From Mycobacterium sp. UM_WGJ (lineage in GTDB: Bacteria > Actinomycetota > Actinomycetes > Mycobacteriales > Mycobacteriaceae), in NCBI RefSeq assembly GCF_000455125.1, contig NZ_AUWR01000071.1:22468-86467 (forward strand): 64,000 bases of DNA, in the 5' to 3' direction. Below the pieces are notes generated by a model that saw only the letters and a program-made list of their open reading frames with translations, did not search any database and was not told where the DNA came from. A program made the translations under genes and the position numbers. This document shows, piece after piece, positions 1-9,524 of the stretch (positions within the stretch are counted from its first letter, which is position 1; the number at the start of each line of letters is the position of its first letter).

Positions 1-748
1 ACAGCCGCAGCGCCACCGATTGGGTGGAGGTGTGCCGCCCCCGGCCGATGTCAGTGACCCGTCCGACAGCCCGATCAGCTTCGGGGACAAGGCGATTCAC
101 CAAGGTTGATTTGCCGACGCCGGAGTGTCCCAAGAGCACCGTCACCTGGGATTGCAGCAGGGGGGCGACCGCGTCGAGCGGGTCGTCGCGGCCCGCGGTG
201 ACCACCGTGAGGTCCAGGTCGGCGAACTGGCCGGCGAAGGGCGCCGGATCCGCCAGGTCAGTTTTGGTCAGGCACAGAATCGGCGTCAGTCCTCCGGCAT
301 AGGCGGCGATCAGCGCCCGATCGACCAGTCCCGTCCGTGGCGGGGGATCGGCCAGCGCGACCACGATCAGCAGCTGGTCGGCGTTGGCGACCACCACTCG
401 CTCGGTGGGGTCGGTGTCATCGGCGGTGCGCCGCAACACGGTTCGTCGTGGTCTGCGCCGCACGATGCGGGCCAGGGTGTCGGGCCGGCCGGACAGGTCG
501 CCGACCACGTCGACGCGGTCGCCGACCACGATCGGGGTGCGACCCAATTCGCGGGCGCGCATCGCGGTGACCTGAAGATCGGCCGGGCCGTCGGGGCCGT
601 CTAGGACACAACCCCAGCGTCCGCGATCGACGCTGACCACCATGGCCGACTGGGCGTCGGCGTGCCCGGGACGGATTTTGGTGCGAGGCCGCGAGCCGCG
701 GCCGGAGCGGACTTTGACGTCGGATTCGTCGTAGTCCTCCGGTTTCAA
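1..748 (-). CDS. rsgA: Ribosome-assembly GTPase RsgA (YjeQ), 3' part missing
   Basis: This is a circularly permuted GTPase that checks maturation of the 30S subunit. The gene runs off the left edge, so about the first 249 codons are present. The start is TTG at 748-746, and it overlaps the aroA stop as TTGA, which indicates translational coupling. The N-terminus begins [10 protein letters not shown], as I recall for Rv3228. The G4-type motif (LTKTDL, near 270-250) precedes the P-loop GHSGVGKST (near 120-95), the G4-G1 order that defines the family. The C-terminal zinc-binding domain lies outside the window. Confidence 0.9.
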   Translation of the reverse strand, partial: MKPEDYDESDVKVRSGRGSRPRTKIRPGHADAQSAMVVSVDRGRWGCVLDGPDGPADLQVTAMRARELGRTPIVVGDRVDVVGDLSGRPDTLARIVRRRPRRTVLRRTADDTDPTERVVVANADQLLIVVALADPPPRTGLVDRALIAAYAGGLTPILCLTKTDLADPAPFAGQFADLDLTVVTAGRDDPLDAVAPLLQSQVTVLLGHSGVGKSTLVNRLVPEADRAVGRVTDIGRGRHTSTQSVALRL

Positions 749-2037
749 GCGCCGGCCCCCGCGTCGGCGAGCATGTCCGCCCACATCCGGGGGAATGCGG
801 GCAGGGTTTTGGCGGTGGTCTCGATGTCCTCGACCTCGACACCGGGGACCCGAAGCCCGATGATCGCACCGGCGGTGGCCATCCGATGGTCGGCGTAGGA
901 ATGCCAGATTCCGCCGTGTAACGGGGTCGCGGTGATCAGCAGGCCGTCGGGCGTCTCGACACTGTCGCCGCCCAGCCGGTTGATTTCGGTCGTCAGCGCG
1001 GCCAGCCGGTCGGTCTCGTGCCCGCGCAGGTGCGCGATGCCGCTCAGTCGTGACACCGAGCCCGGGGCGGCCAGGGCGGCCAGTGCCGCCACCGTCGGGG
1101 TGAGCTCGCCGACGGCGCGCAGATCCACGTCGAAGCCGCCGTAGCTGCTCGGGCCCTCCACCTGCAGGTGCGCATCGGCGTGGCTCACCCGGGCTCCGGT
1201 CGCACCGAAGATCTCGATGATGGCGCCGCTGGGCTGCACGCCGACGGCCGGCCAGTCGGCGATACGGACGCGGCCACCGGTGACCACCGCGGCCGCCAGA
1301 AACGGGGTGGCGTTGGACAGGTCGGGTTCGATCTCCCAGTTTCGGGGCGTCGCCGTCGCCGGGGTGACCCGCCAGCGGTTCGGGACGGCGTCGTCAACGT
1401 CGATACCTGCCTGGCGCAGCATCGCGACCGTCATCGCGATATGCGGGGCGGACGGCAGGGTGGCCCCGGTGTGCACCACGGTCAGCCCGTCGTCGAACGC
1501 GGCGGACGCCAGCAGCAGGCCGGAGACGAACTGCGATGACGCGGAGGCGTCGATCCCCACGGTGCCGCCCGCGACGGAGCCAGTGCCGTGGATCCCGAAC
1601 GGTAGGCCGTCGCCCTCGACCGCGATACCCAGGCTGCGCATCGCATCCAGCAGCGGCGCGATCGGCCGGGCCCGGGCCTGTTCGTCCCCGTCGAACGTGA
1701 CGGTGACGGTGCCCAGCGCGGCCAGCGGCGGCACGAACCGCAGCACGGTGCCGGCGAGGCCACAGTTCAGTCGGATATTCGGTTCAGGGTCGATCTTGCC
1801 GCTGACTGTCACATGGTGAGCTACCGCCTCAACCCGCAGGCCCAGGCCGCGCAGAGCATCGAGCATCAGGTCGGTGTCGCGGCTGCGCAGGGCGCCGGAG
1901 AGGGTGGAGACACCGCCACCGCTTGCTGCGGCCAGGGCGGCCAGTACCAGCGCACGATTGGTCTGCGACTTCGAGCCGGGCACGGTCACCGTCGCGTCGA
2001 TAGGGGCGGTGGGCGTCGGTGCCGGCCAAGTCGTCAC
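745..2037 (-). CDS. aroA: 3-phosphoshikimate 1-carboxyvinyltransferase (EPSP synthase)
   Basis: This enzyme transfers enolpyruvate from PEP to shikimate-3-phosphate, the sixth step of the shikimate pathway. It has 430 residues, normal for the family. The start is GTG. The substrate-binding segment [10 protein letters not shown] is at residues 20-29, followed by [12 protein letters not shown] in the first domain and the [10 protein letters not shown] segment. The C-terminal part carries the DHRMA motif ([10 protein letters not shown]) near the end. It shares a 4-bp overlap with rsgA, and the pair matches the Rv3227-Rv3228 arrangement. Upstream it is divergent from a kinase gene. Confidence 0.96.
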   Translation of the reverse strand: MTTWPAPTPTAPIDATVTVPGSKSQTNRALVLAALAAASGGGVSTLSGALRSRDTDLMLDALRGLGLRVEAVAHHVTVSGKIDPEPNIRLNCGLAGTVLRFVPPLAALGTVTVTFDGDEQARARPIAPLLDAMRSLGIAVEGDGLPFGIHGTGSVAGGTVGIDASASSQFVSGLLLASAAFDDGLTVVHTGATLPSAPHIAMTVAMLRQAGIDVDDAVPNRWRVTPATATPRNWEIEPDLSNATPFLAAAVVTGGRVRIADWPAVGVQPSGAIIEIFGATGARVSHADAHLQVEGPSSYGGFDVDLRAVGELTPTVAALAALAAPGSVSRLSGIAHLRGHETDRLAALTTEINRLGGDSVETPDGLLITATPLHGGIWHSYADHRMATAGAIIGLRVPGVEVEDIETTAKTLPAFPRMWADMLADAGAGA

Positions 2038-2165
2038 GGTTTCATCCTGCCAGCGTCCGCCTCCAGAGCTGGTACCGGCGGTTCAGCGAGCCTCGATCGG
2101 GTTCTTTGCCGGCTCGCTGCCTGGTATCACCCAACTGTTTACCCAGCATCATTAGTGTCTGCGGC

Positions 2166-3749
2166 ATGGCTCTGGCGGCGGGCTCGATTTTTGCTGAGTA
2201 CACCATCTTGAAACTGTTGGGTGCCGGCGGGATGGGCAAGGTTTACCTTGCGCAGCACCCCCGGCTGCCCCGACGCGAAGCCGTGAAGATTCTGCGCCGG
2301 TCCTTGAGTGCCGACGATGAGTACGAGGAGCGGTTCCGGCGTGAGGCCGAAGCCGCCGCGGTGCTGGTGCACCCGAACATCGTGCGCGTGCATGACCGCG
2401 GCGAATACCGCGGCCGGTTGTGGCTCTCGATGGAATACATCGAGGGCGAGACGCTCGGCGAGCTCATCACCCGCAAGTTCCCGGCCGGGATGCCTGCCCA
2501 GATCGTCATCCCGATCGTCGCGAGCATCGCCGATGCCCTGGACTACGCCCACGGACAGGGTGTGGTGCACCGCGACGTCAAACCCAGCAACATCTTGGTG
2601 ACCGAGGACGGCGACGAAGTTCTGACCGCCGTTCTGGCCGACTTCGGCGTCGCTCGGCAACTGAGCGGACCCACCGGACTGACCGCCAGCAATCTTGCCA
2701 TCGGCACCGTCGCCTACGCCGCACCCGAACAACTGATGGGTGCCGAAGGTCTGGAATGTGCCGACCAGTACGCGTTGGCTGCTACCACCTTTCAGATGCT
2801 GACCGGGGTGCCGCCGTATCAGCACGAGAACCCGGTGACGGTGATCAGTCATCACCTGAACACCCCGCCGCCGCTGCTCAGCGACCGGCGTCCCGAGCTG
2901 CAACAGTTCGACGATGTGCTGGCCGCTGCGCTGGCCAAAGACCCCGCCGAGCGATTCCGGGACTGCTCGGACTTCGTCGCAGCCCTGGCCGAACAGCTCG
3001 CCGACCCGGACTCCGATGACAAGTCCGACTCCGCCAGTACCGTCGTGCGGGGCGTTCCGCGCGCCCTGCCGGCACCGCCGCCGAGCCGGCTGTCGAAACT
3101 GGCCCGACCCGCTGTCCTGGTGCCCTTGGGTCTGGCAGTAGTGGGATCGGTTGCGGCGATCGTCCCGCGCCTGCTGGCTGAGGAGCCGACTGACACGGCG
3201 TCGGTCACCGCCAGCACAGCACCCGCGGAGGTCGTGGCGCCACCGCCCAAGGCGCCCGCTTTCGAGGGGACTTACCGCGTCGACGCCAACCGGGCTGGCG
3301 AGAAGTACAACGGCGTCCCGAACCCCCAGCCGCCCAACGTCAGCACCTGGTGGGCCGTCAAATCCTCCTGTGACACCTCCGAATGCACGGCATCGGCGAT
3401 CATGCTGGACTCGAAAGATCACCGGAAAGCGGCGACGACGCCGTCGGGTGGCAACGAATTGGCCCTGGAATACACCGGTGACTCCTGGCGGTCGCAGCCA
3501 CAGACATTGCAGGCGCCGTGTATAGCTGTAGACGGCCGCCAAGGCAGTCAGATCACCACCCAGGTGCTCACCCTGGAGCCGACCATTCCGGGTGTCCTGC
3601 ACGGCGCGATGGTCGCCACCGTGGAAAGCAACGAGTGCGGCCAGCGCGGAGCCCAGATCTGGGTTCCGGTGGTAGCCAGCCGATTCGGTGATCTTCCGGC
3701 GGGCATCAACCCGTCGGTCGAAATGGTCAAACCGGCCAAGCCGGCCTGA
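2166..3749 (+). CDS. Membrane Ser/Thr protein kinase, PknF-like, with extracellular sensor domain
   Basis: This is a 527-residue receptor-type kinase. The cytoplasmic catalytic domain is complete: glycine loop GAGGMGKVY (19-27), catalytic Lys41, HRDVKPSN with Asp137, DFG at 159-161, an activation loop with several Thr/Ser (168-181), and APE at 186-188. A basic/Pro-rich linker is followed by one transmembrane helix (about 315-337). An extracytoplasmic domain of about 190 residues contains four cysteines, two of them close together (SSCDTSEC). I chose the ATG at 2166 because the G-loop begins about 18 residues later, as in mycobacterial Pkn proteins. No kinase lies here in M. tuberculosis, so this is accessory. 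The sensed ligand is unknown. Confidence 0.9.
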   Translation: MALAAGSIFAEYTILKLLGAGGMGKVYLAQHPRLPRREAVKILRRSLSADDEYEERFRREAEAAAVLVHPNIVRVHDRGEYRGRLWLSMEYIEGETLGELITRKFPAGMPAQIVIPIVASIADALDYAHGQGVVHRDVKPSNILVTEDGDEVLTAVLADFGVARQLSGPTGLTASNLAIGTVAYAAPEQLMGAEGLECADQYALAATTFQMLTGVPPYQHENPVTVISHHLNTPPPLLSDRRPELQQFDDVLAAALAKDPAERFRDCSDFVAALAEQLADPDSDDKSDSASTVVRGVPRALPAPPPSRLSKLARPAVLVPLGLAVVGSVAAIVPRLLAEEPTDTASVTASTAPAEVVAPPPKAPAFEGTYRVDANRAGEKYNGVPNPQPPNVSTWWAVKSSCDTSECTASAIMLDSKDHRKAATTPSGGNELALEYTGDSWRSQPQTLQAPCIAVDGRQGSQITTQVLTLEPTIPGVLHGAMVATVESNECGQRGAQIWVPVVASRFGDLPAGINPSVEMVKPAKPA

Positions 3750-3987
3750 TCATCTCGGGACCGCCCTGCTCGACTTTGCATCACTGGAAAATTTAGAGCG
3801 CACTATTGTGCGTTTGCTATCTATGTTACTTTTCGAGTAATTCAAGGCTGCTCGACAGCTTTCGCATGGGCGCAGAGTCCGCCTCGTCGCACGGCAAAGG
3901 AGCGCAGGCCATGCAGCGGACCCTTCCCGCGCCGGTTTATCGTCTACCACTGCACACGCCTGGTCGGGCTGCCCGAAGGAGAATCCA

Positions 3988-5406
3988 GTGAGTCACGTAC
4001 GCGGCCCCTTGTGCGCTGTTGCCACCGCCGTGGTGGGTGCGGGTTTGATCGCACCCACGGCGGCGGCCGCGCCGTCAGCCGCCCTGCAGATTCCGGGATT
4101 GCGCCTGTCCGCCAATGAAATCGCGACTCAGCCACTGGGCGGCGGCACGGCGTTCATCATCGGCGGCAGTGGGTTGGCCACGCCCGGGCCGTCGTACGTG
4201 GCCGCCGCTACGTCGATGTATCTGGAGCCGCTCGGCTTCACCGGCACCACGCAGGTGCTCACCATGCCCCAACAGCTCTACCCGTTCTTGGGCCCGTTCG
4301 GCGGAACGCTGGATGAATCGGTAGCGCAGGGCCAGCAGATCCTCTACGAGGCGATCATGGCTCAGTACCAGAACGGAGACCTCAGCGCGGAGAACCCCGC
4401 TGTCGTCTTCGGCTGGTCGCAGGGCGCCATCATCGAGTCGATGGCGCAGTACCAGCTTGCGGAAGCAGGCGTGCCCAGTGACTACGTGCGTTTCGTGATG
4501 ATCGGCGACGTCAGTGCGCCGAACGGTGGCATGCTCTCCCGCTTCAATCTGCCCGAACTCGGGCCGGTGAGCCTGCCGAGTCTGGGGCTGACGTTCAGCG
4601 GGGCAGGACCGTCTGATCTGTACCCCACCGAGGTCTACAACCGGGAATACGACGGCTTTGCCGACTTCCCGCAATACCCGCTCAACTTCTTGTCGGTTCT
4701 CAATGCGATCCTGGGAATTGCGTTCCAGCACACCACCTATCTGGGCCTGACGTCCGATCAGATCGATGACGCGATCCTGCTTCCCAATGCATCGCCGGAT
4801 TCGTTGACCAACTACTACATGATTCCGGCCGAGGGACTGCCGTTGCTGTATCCGCTGCTGTTCTTCGGCAGTGGGGGGCAGGCGCTTTACGATCTGTTCG
4901 AGCCGGTCACGCGCATCCTGGTGAACCTGGGCTACGGCAATATCGAGCACGGCTGGAGTCAAGGACCCGCCGATGTGGCGACGCCATTGGGATTCCTGCC
5001 GGATCCGGCGACGCTGGCGGCGCTTGCGCAGGAGCTGCCGCAGGCGCTGAGCAACGCCTGGCAGCAAGGCGTCGCCGACTTCTTCGACGAGATCGTGAAC
5101 CCGACCACCGCGCCGCCAGCCTTCATGGCGGAGATGGAGGGCTTCATCAACGCGATCTCGGACACCCAGACGGCGGACTTCTTCTCGTACTTCCCCACGC
5201 TGGACGACATTTTCGGCACCTTCCCACCCCATACCGGCATTCCGCTGCTGGATGTGGGCACCGCGCTGTTGTTCAACCTGCCCCAGGTCAGCTTCGACAT
5301 CTTCGCCACGGAGTTGGCCGACGGTGATCTCCTCGACGCCATCGGCCTCCCGCTGGCCGTCGGCATGGGAATCCTGCCTCTCGCGTTGCTGGGCGCGTTG
5401 ATCTGA
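3988..5406 (+). CDS. Secreted PE-PPE-domain serine hydrolase
   Basis: This 472-residue exported protein has an N-terminal signal-like segment (VATAVVGAGLIAPTAAAAPS, residues 11-30) with an Ala-rich cleavage region. It is followed by an alpha/beta-hydrolase of the PE-PPE domain family (PF08237). The early strand AFIIGGSG (55-62) and the nucleophile elbow GWSQG, with Ser144, are typical of this esterase group. No PE or PPE N-terminal domain is attached, so it would use the signal peptide rather than ESX export. The end is hydrophobic (last 20 residues). The start is GTG, with GAAGGAGAA 5 bases upstream. It converges on a PE-PPE-PPE operon and may act with it. The substrate is unknown. Confidence 0.88.
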   Translation: MSHVRGPLCAVATAVVGAGLIAPTAAAAPSAALQIPGLRLSANEIATQPLGGGTAFIIGGSGLATPGPSYVAAATSMYLEPLGFTGTTQVLTMPQQLYPFLGPFGGTLDESVAQGQQILYEAIMAQYQNGDLSAENPAVVFGWSQGAIIESMAQYQLAEAGVPSDYVRFVMIGDVSAPNGGMLSRFNLPELGPVSLPSLGLTFSGAGPSDLYPTEVYNREYDGFADFPQYPLNFLSVLNAILGIAFQHTTYLGLTSDQIDDAILLPNASPDSLTNYYMIPAEGLPLLYPLLFFGSGGQALYDLFEPVTRILVNLGYGNIEHGWSQGPADVATPLGFLPDPATLAALAQELPQALSNAWQQGVADFFDEIVNPTTAPPAFMAEMEGFINAISDTQTADFFSYFPTLDDIFGTFPPHTGIPLLDVGTALLFNLPQVSFDIFATELADGDLLDAIGLPLAVGMGILPLALLGALI

Positions 5407-5410
5407 ACGC

Positions 5411-5435
5411 GCCCAGCGCCTATCCGGCGCTGGGC
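5411..5435. terminator. Bidirectional hairpin between convergent genes
   Basis: A perfect 10-bp stem (GCCCAGCGCC / GGCGCTGGGC) with a 5-base loop. The loop side contains the stop codon of the PPE gene on the minus strand. It lies directly after the hydrolase stop, so it can end transcription from both sides. There is no T-tract, as is common in mycobacteria. Confidence 0.7.
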
Positions 5436-6658
5436 GGCCGGTTCATCACCCGGTGGCGGTAGCCGTATCGGGGAACGAACCGGAAACCGGTGGGCCCACC
5501 GCCGCCGCCGGCGGCCGCCGGCAACGCTGCCAGACCGCCCATACCTGCCATCGCGGCGCGGGGCATCTCAGCGGGCCCGGCGGCGGCTGCCATCCGGCTG
5601 GAGACCAGCGTTGCCGCAGCCTGATTGGCCGTGCTAGGGGCAATGGGCCAACTCTGCGGCACCGACAGGGCGCCGACCTGTATGCCCTTGCCCACTGCGG
5701 CGGACGGCATCGCGGGGCTGAAACCCGATTTGATTGCGGTGGATCCGGCACTCTTGGCAGCGCTCTCGGCTGCCTTCGCCGCGTCGGCGAGAACGTCCCG
5801 CACACCTGCTGGCCCGGAGCCGGCGTGCTGCCAGCCTTTAAAAGCTTCACCGATCGGATGCGCGTACCGCAGCGGGTGCAGCGGGTCCCTCCACATGTCG
5901 TCTAGCGGCTTCATCGTGTTGACGACCTTCTGCAGGAACGCGGTCAACGGCGGCACGGTGCCTCCAGGCGGCGTGGCCCCGGTGCCTGGAAGCACCGGGG
6001 AGCCCGGCGTGGTGGGTGTCCCGCTGGCAGTGCCGGCCTGGGCGATTGACTGGTTCAGCGCCTGCGTGGCCGCCGAGTTCCCAGCAGCGTTGCTGGTTGC
6101 GGCCGCCTGTTCGGCGGGCCCGGCCGGGTTGGTGGTCTGCGGCGGTGAGGTGAATTCGGACATCTGTGTTGCCGCTGCGGAGCCGGCCGCATAGGTGTAC
6201 ATCGCGGTCGCATCCTGAGCCCACATCTCCGCATAGTGCGCTTCGGTCACTGCGATTGCCGGGGTGTTCTGACCGAAGAAATTGGTGGCAACCAGCGTCA
6301 TCAGCTGGATTCGGTTGGCCAGTACGACGGGAGGAGGAACCGTCATTGCGAACGCTGCTTCGAAAGCGGCCGCGGCGGCCCTGGCTTGGGAGGCCGCGAG
6401 CTCAGCCTGCCCGGCGGTGGCCCTGAACCACGTGGTGAAGGGCAGCACTGCAGCCGCCATGGCGGCTGCAGACGGCCCACGCCACGGACCACTGGTCAGA
6501 TCTGCGATGGTCATATCCACCGCGGCAGCGGTAACGCTCACCTCTTGGGCCAGGACATCCCAGGCCCCCGCGGCTGCCAACAGTGGACCGGAGCCGGCTC
6601 CCGCGTACATCCGTGCGGAATTGACCTCCGGTGGCAGCGCCCCGTAGTCGATCACCAA
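5420..6658 (-). CDS. PPE family protein, SVP subgroup
   Basis: A 412-residue PPE protein. The N-terminal domain of about 180 residues opens with [21 protein letters not shown], which holds the PPE signature, and has the WRGPSAAAM helix-turn. The C-terminal part carries the SVP signature ([10 protein letters not shown]) before an Ala-rich tail. PPE proteins are exported by type VII (ESX) systems as heterodimers with PE proteins and stay at the cell surface or in the outer layers. It is last in a PE-PPE-PPE operon, 12 bp behind the previous gene. Confidence 0.95.
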   Translation of the reverse strand: MVIDYGALPPEVNSARMYAGAGSGPLLAAAGAWDVLAQEVSVTAAAVDMTIADLTSGPWRGPSAAAMAAAVLPFTTWFRATAGQAELAASQARAAAAAFEAAFAMTVPPPVVLANRIQLMTLVATNFFGQNTPAIAVTEAHYAEMWAQDATAMYTYAAGSAAATQMSEFTSPPQTTNPAGPAEQAAATSNAAGNSAATQALNQSIAQAGTASGTPTTPGSPVLPGTGATPPGGTVPPLTAFLQKVVNTMKPLDDMWRDPLHPLRYAHPIGEAFKGWQHAGSGPAGVRDVLADAAKAAESAAKSAGSTAIKSGFSPAMPSAAVGKGIQVGALSVPQSWPIAPSTANQAAATLVSSRMAAAAGPAEMPRAAMAGMGGLAALPAAAGGGGGPTGFRFVPRYGYRHRVMNRPPSAG

Positions 6659-6670
6659 GTCTCCTGGGCG

Positions 6671-7861
6671 CTATCCGCCGAACGGACGGCGCGGCATGAC
6701 GGTTAGCTGGCTCCCGTAGCGGGGCCCGCCGAAGCCCTTGAAGCCGGCGCCTGCGGCGCCCGCAGCTCCTGCCGGCATCCCCGCCATCCCCATCGGGGGA
6801 GCCATCGGGGAGCCGCCGAGGATTCCGCCGGCGGCGGCGCCGCCGATCGGCTGCCACGTTCCTCCCGATACCGGGCCCAGGGCGGTCAATGGCGCCGATG
6901 GAACAGTCCAGCTTGGCGGCACCGAGAGCCCACCGAGCGAGCCGGCGGCACCCGCCGCGGCGCGAGCAGCGCCCGAAGCTGCACCCGAAGCGGCGCCCGC
7001 AGCGCCCGCGGCGCCCGAAGCGGCGCCCTTGGCGGCGTCGGCGGCACCTGAGGCGGCCTTGGCTGCATCTTTCGCCCCATCGGCGAACATCTTCTGAAGA
7101 CCGGTGAGACCGCTCATTCCGCGCCAGACCGCACAGAGGTTGTTCGAGTACATGCTGATCTGGCCCGTGGCCATGTCCACGGCTTGGCCGCCCAGTTGGT
7201 AGTTCGGGTCGTCGAGGATGTCCCCGGCGGGACTGCCCGTGCTCTCGGCCGACATCGGGCGGAACAGGTTCTGCAAGGCGGACGACGCCGGCGCCGCTTG
7301 GTTCGCACCGGTGGCAGGACCGGCCTCCGAGCCCGGGTTGGTCGGATTCGGCGGCGAGGTGAACTCGCTCAGCTCGGTGGCGGCGCTGGACTGGGCTTGA
7401 TAGCCGTACATCGCCATGGTGTCTTGGGCCCACATCTCGCCGTGCTCGGCTTCGGTGGCCGCGATCGACGGGGTGTTCTGCCCGAGGATGTTGGTGGTCA
7501 CCAACTCCTGCAGCAACTGGCGGTTGGCTGTGACGGCTACCGGCGGAACCGTCTGGGCGTGTGCCGCCTCGTAGGCGGCTGCCGCGGAACGGCCCTGAGC
7601 GGCGGTCTGCTCGGCCTGCGCGGCAGTGAGTTCCATCCAGTTCACGTAGGGCGCGGCCGCTGTAGCCATCGCCGCTGATGCCGGTCCCAGCCATTCTTCG
7701 GAGGTCAACAGATTGATGACCGACCGGTACTCGGCCGCAATGGTTTTCAGTTCAGCGGCAAGCGCGCTCCAGGCCGAGGAGGCCACCACCATCGGCTCCG
7801 AACCGGGGCCGGAGTAGATCATGGTGGAGGTCACCTCTGGCGGCAACGACAAGTAGTTCAT
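6671..7861 (-). CDS. PPE family protein, SVP subgroup, with Ala-rich linker
   Basis: A 396-residue PPE protein with the N-terminal signature YLSLPPEVTSTMIYSGPG and the SVP motif LSVPPSWTVP. Between the PPE domain and the SVP motif lies a stretch of about 45 residues made almost only of Ala, Gly and Ser (plus strand near 6925-7070). This stretch comes from GC-rich, internally repetitive DNA and is a likely site of slippage. The gene starts 9 bp after the PE stop, so it is probably translated with PE as its partner. The C-terminus ends in a Gly/Ala/Pro-rich tail. Confidence 0.95.
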   Translation of the reverse strand: MNYLSLPPEVTSTMIYSGPGSEPMVVASSAWSALAAELKTIAAEYRSVINLLTSEEWLGPASAAMATAAAPYVNWMELTAAQAEQTAAQGRSAAAAYEAAHAQTVPPVAVTANRQLLQELVTTNILGQNTPSIAATEAEHGEMWAQDTMAMYGYQAQSSAATELSEFTSPPNPTNPGSEAGPATGANQAAPASSALQNLFRPMSAESTGSPAGDILDDPNYQLGGQAVDMATGQISMYSNNLCAVWRGMSGLTGLQKMFADGAKDAAKAASGAADAAKGAASGAAGAAGAASGAASGAARAAAGAAGSLGGLSVPPSWTVPSAPLTALGPVSGGTWQPIGGAAAGGILGGSPMAPPMGMAGMPAGAAGAAGAGFKGFGGPRYGSQLTVMPRRPFGG

Positions 7862-7870
7862 CGCCGTCGC

Positions 7871-8170
7871 CTAACCGGCCGCGGCTGCGTTGGCAGCCTC
7901 AGTAGCGGCGTATGCGTTGGCTCCGTTGGTCAGGGCGTTGACGAACATTTCGTGGACGGCCACAGCCTGTGCGCTCACGGCCTGGTAGGTCTGGCCGTGA
8001 GCGGCGAACTGGGCAGCGGTCAGCGCGGAAACCTCGTCAGCGGCTGCCGGGACCACACCGGTGGTGGGTGTTGCCGCAGCGGCGCTGTGAGCGGCCAGCG
8101 ACGAACCGATGGTTCGCAGATTGGCGACGGCGGCCAGCAACGCTTCGGGCTGCGTTGTGACGAACGACAT
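7871..8170 (-). CDS. PE family protein
   Basis: A 99-residue stand-alone PE domain beginning MSFVTTQPEALLAAVANL, the canonical PE start. PE proteins form a helical hairpin that pairs with the PPE N-terminal domain. Near the C-terminus YAATE fits the YxxxD/E type VII secretion signal. The ATG at 8170 is chosen because it opens the PE motif and is preceded by GAGGAG (minus strand). Longer in-frame starts upstream would add sequence foreign to the family. It is first gene of the PE-PPE-PPE operon. Confidence 0.93.
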   Translation of the reverse strand: MSFVTTQPEALLAAVANLRTIGSSLAAHSAAAATPTTGVVPAAADEVSALTAAQFAAHGQTYQAVSAQAVAVHEMFVNALTNGANAYAATEAANAAAAG

Positions 8171-8385
8171 GAAGGCTCCTCGTAGAAGACTTTCCAGTTC
8201 CGCGATTGCTACGCAGATCGCGTACGCCCTTGGCGCAGAGCCGACGTTATGCGATCTGACACCCGACACGCAGCCTGGAAGCGGACTTTTCGGAGACTGT
8301 CAGCAGTTGTTCATTGACAGTTGGAAAAGGCACCCGAAACATTCACCGAGCAGCCCTCTGGCGTTGGTTTGTCTTCATCTCTTGT
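8171..8385. other. Intergenic region upstream of the PE-PPE-PPE operon
   Basis: About 215 bp between the PE start and the stop of the oxidoreductase. It holds the PE ribosome binding site (8171-8180) and must hold the operon promoter. I see no convincing hairpin or coding frame in it. Confidence 0.5.
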
Positions 8386-9432
8386 TCACTTTGCCGACGC
8401 GGCGCCGGCCAATAGCCGCAACGTGACTTCACGCCCCGGCGCACTGGCGGCAGCGGTGCCTCGCCGGCTTGAGGCGACCGGGTTGAGCATCAACTCGTCC
8501 ACGCCGAATCGGTCGGCCAATTTCCGCAGCTTTCCGAGCGCTTCGGCCGGCGTGCCGACCACCGCGCGTGAGAGTTCGCCCTGCGCGACGCGCTGTTGCT
8601 GCGGCGTCAGAGTCGACTGCTCGGCGTCTTCGACCAGTTCCAGGCGGGCGGGTGGCTGTCCGGTCGCCGTGTGAGCCTGCAATCGCAGGTACGGAAGGAT
8701 CAAAGCCATTGCCTCGTCGTGTGTTTCGGCAACCACGGTGTTGACCGTCAGAAAGGCGGTCGGCTGGTCGGCAAACTCGCTCGGGACGAACTGCGATCGG
8801 TAGTACGCCAGTGCCTCGTCGGTGTGTTCGCCGAACAGGTGATGCCCGAATACGTAGGGCAGTCCCTTAGCCGCGGCAACTTGAGCCGACTGCATCGAGG
8901 ATCCCAGCACGTACACGCGTGGCCTCGACACCGCGCACGGCGTCGACCGCAGGACGTAGTCGCGGTCCGGCAGTTGCACCGATACGCCCGCGTTGCCCAG
9001 CAGGGCGACCACATCGGAGAGGTTGTCGGGGAAATCATTGAGGCCCTGGTTGTCGTGGTCGCCGCGCCCGCCCCGCAACACCGTCGATGCCACCAGGTCG
9101 GCGCCGGAAGCGCGTCCGATACCCAGGTCGATACGGCCGGGATGGGCGGCCTCCAGCAGCGCGAACTGCTCGGCCACAGCCAGGGGAGCGTGATTGGGCA
9201 GCATCACCCCGCCCGAGCCCACCCGGATACGTGAGGTGGCGGCGGCGATCATCGCGGTCAGCACCGCCGGGCTGGTGGCGGCTACCGCGGGAATATTGTG
9301 GTGCTCGGCGACCCAATAGCGGGTGTAGCCGAGTTCGTCGGCGATCTTCGCCAGTCGCATCGTTGCCGCCAGCGCATTCGAGGTGGACTGGTCGGTGCGG
9401 ACCGGTGTGAGATCGAGGACGGAGAGGCGCAC
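8386..9432 (-). CDS. LLM-class flavin-dependent oxidoreductase (luciferase-like)
   Basis: A 348-residue TIM-barrel oxidoreductase of the bacterial luciferase superfamily, MsnO8-like. Seen directly: the N-terminal strand MRLSVLDLTPV, the GYTRYWVAEHHN segment, GSGGVMLPNHAPLAVAEQF, and IDLGIGRASG, all hallmarks of this branch. The family uses FMN or, in mycobacteria, often F420. Which one applies here, and the substrate, cannot be told from sequence. It is divergent from a methyltransferase gene with a short shared promoter region and lies outside the conserved backbone. Confidence 0.9.
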   Translation of the reverse strand: MRLSVLDLTPVRTDQSTSNALAATMRLAKIADELGYTRYWVAEHHNIPAVAATSPAVLTAMIAAATSRIRVGSGGVMLPNHAPLAVAEQFALLEAAHPGRIDLGIGRASGADLVASTVLRGGRGDHDNQGLNDFPDNLSDVVALLGNAGVSVQLPDRDYVLRSTPCAVSRPRVYVLGSSMQSAQVAAAKGLPYVFGHHLFGEHTDEALAYYRSQFVPSEFADQPTAFLTVNTVVAETHDEAMALILPYLRLQAHTATGQPPARLELVEDAEQSTLTPQQQRVAQGELSRAVVGTPAEALGKLRKLADRFGVDELMLNPVASSRRGTAAASAPGREVTLRLLAGAASAK

Positions 9433-9524
9433 AGCGGCGATCTTGCCATCACCTGGGCGACTGTCGCCGTTCGTACACCGTGCGTTCTGATTTCGTTAAC
9501 CGGACTCGCGCACAGTTGTGGGCG

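Noticed and set aside
3806-3987. Possible small gene between the kinase and the PE-PPE hydrolase
   Set aside because: The frame crosses the hydrolase ribosome binding site, has no initiation signal of its own, and looks like AT-rich promoter DNA.
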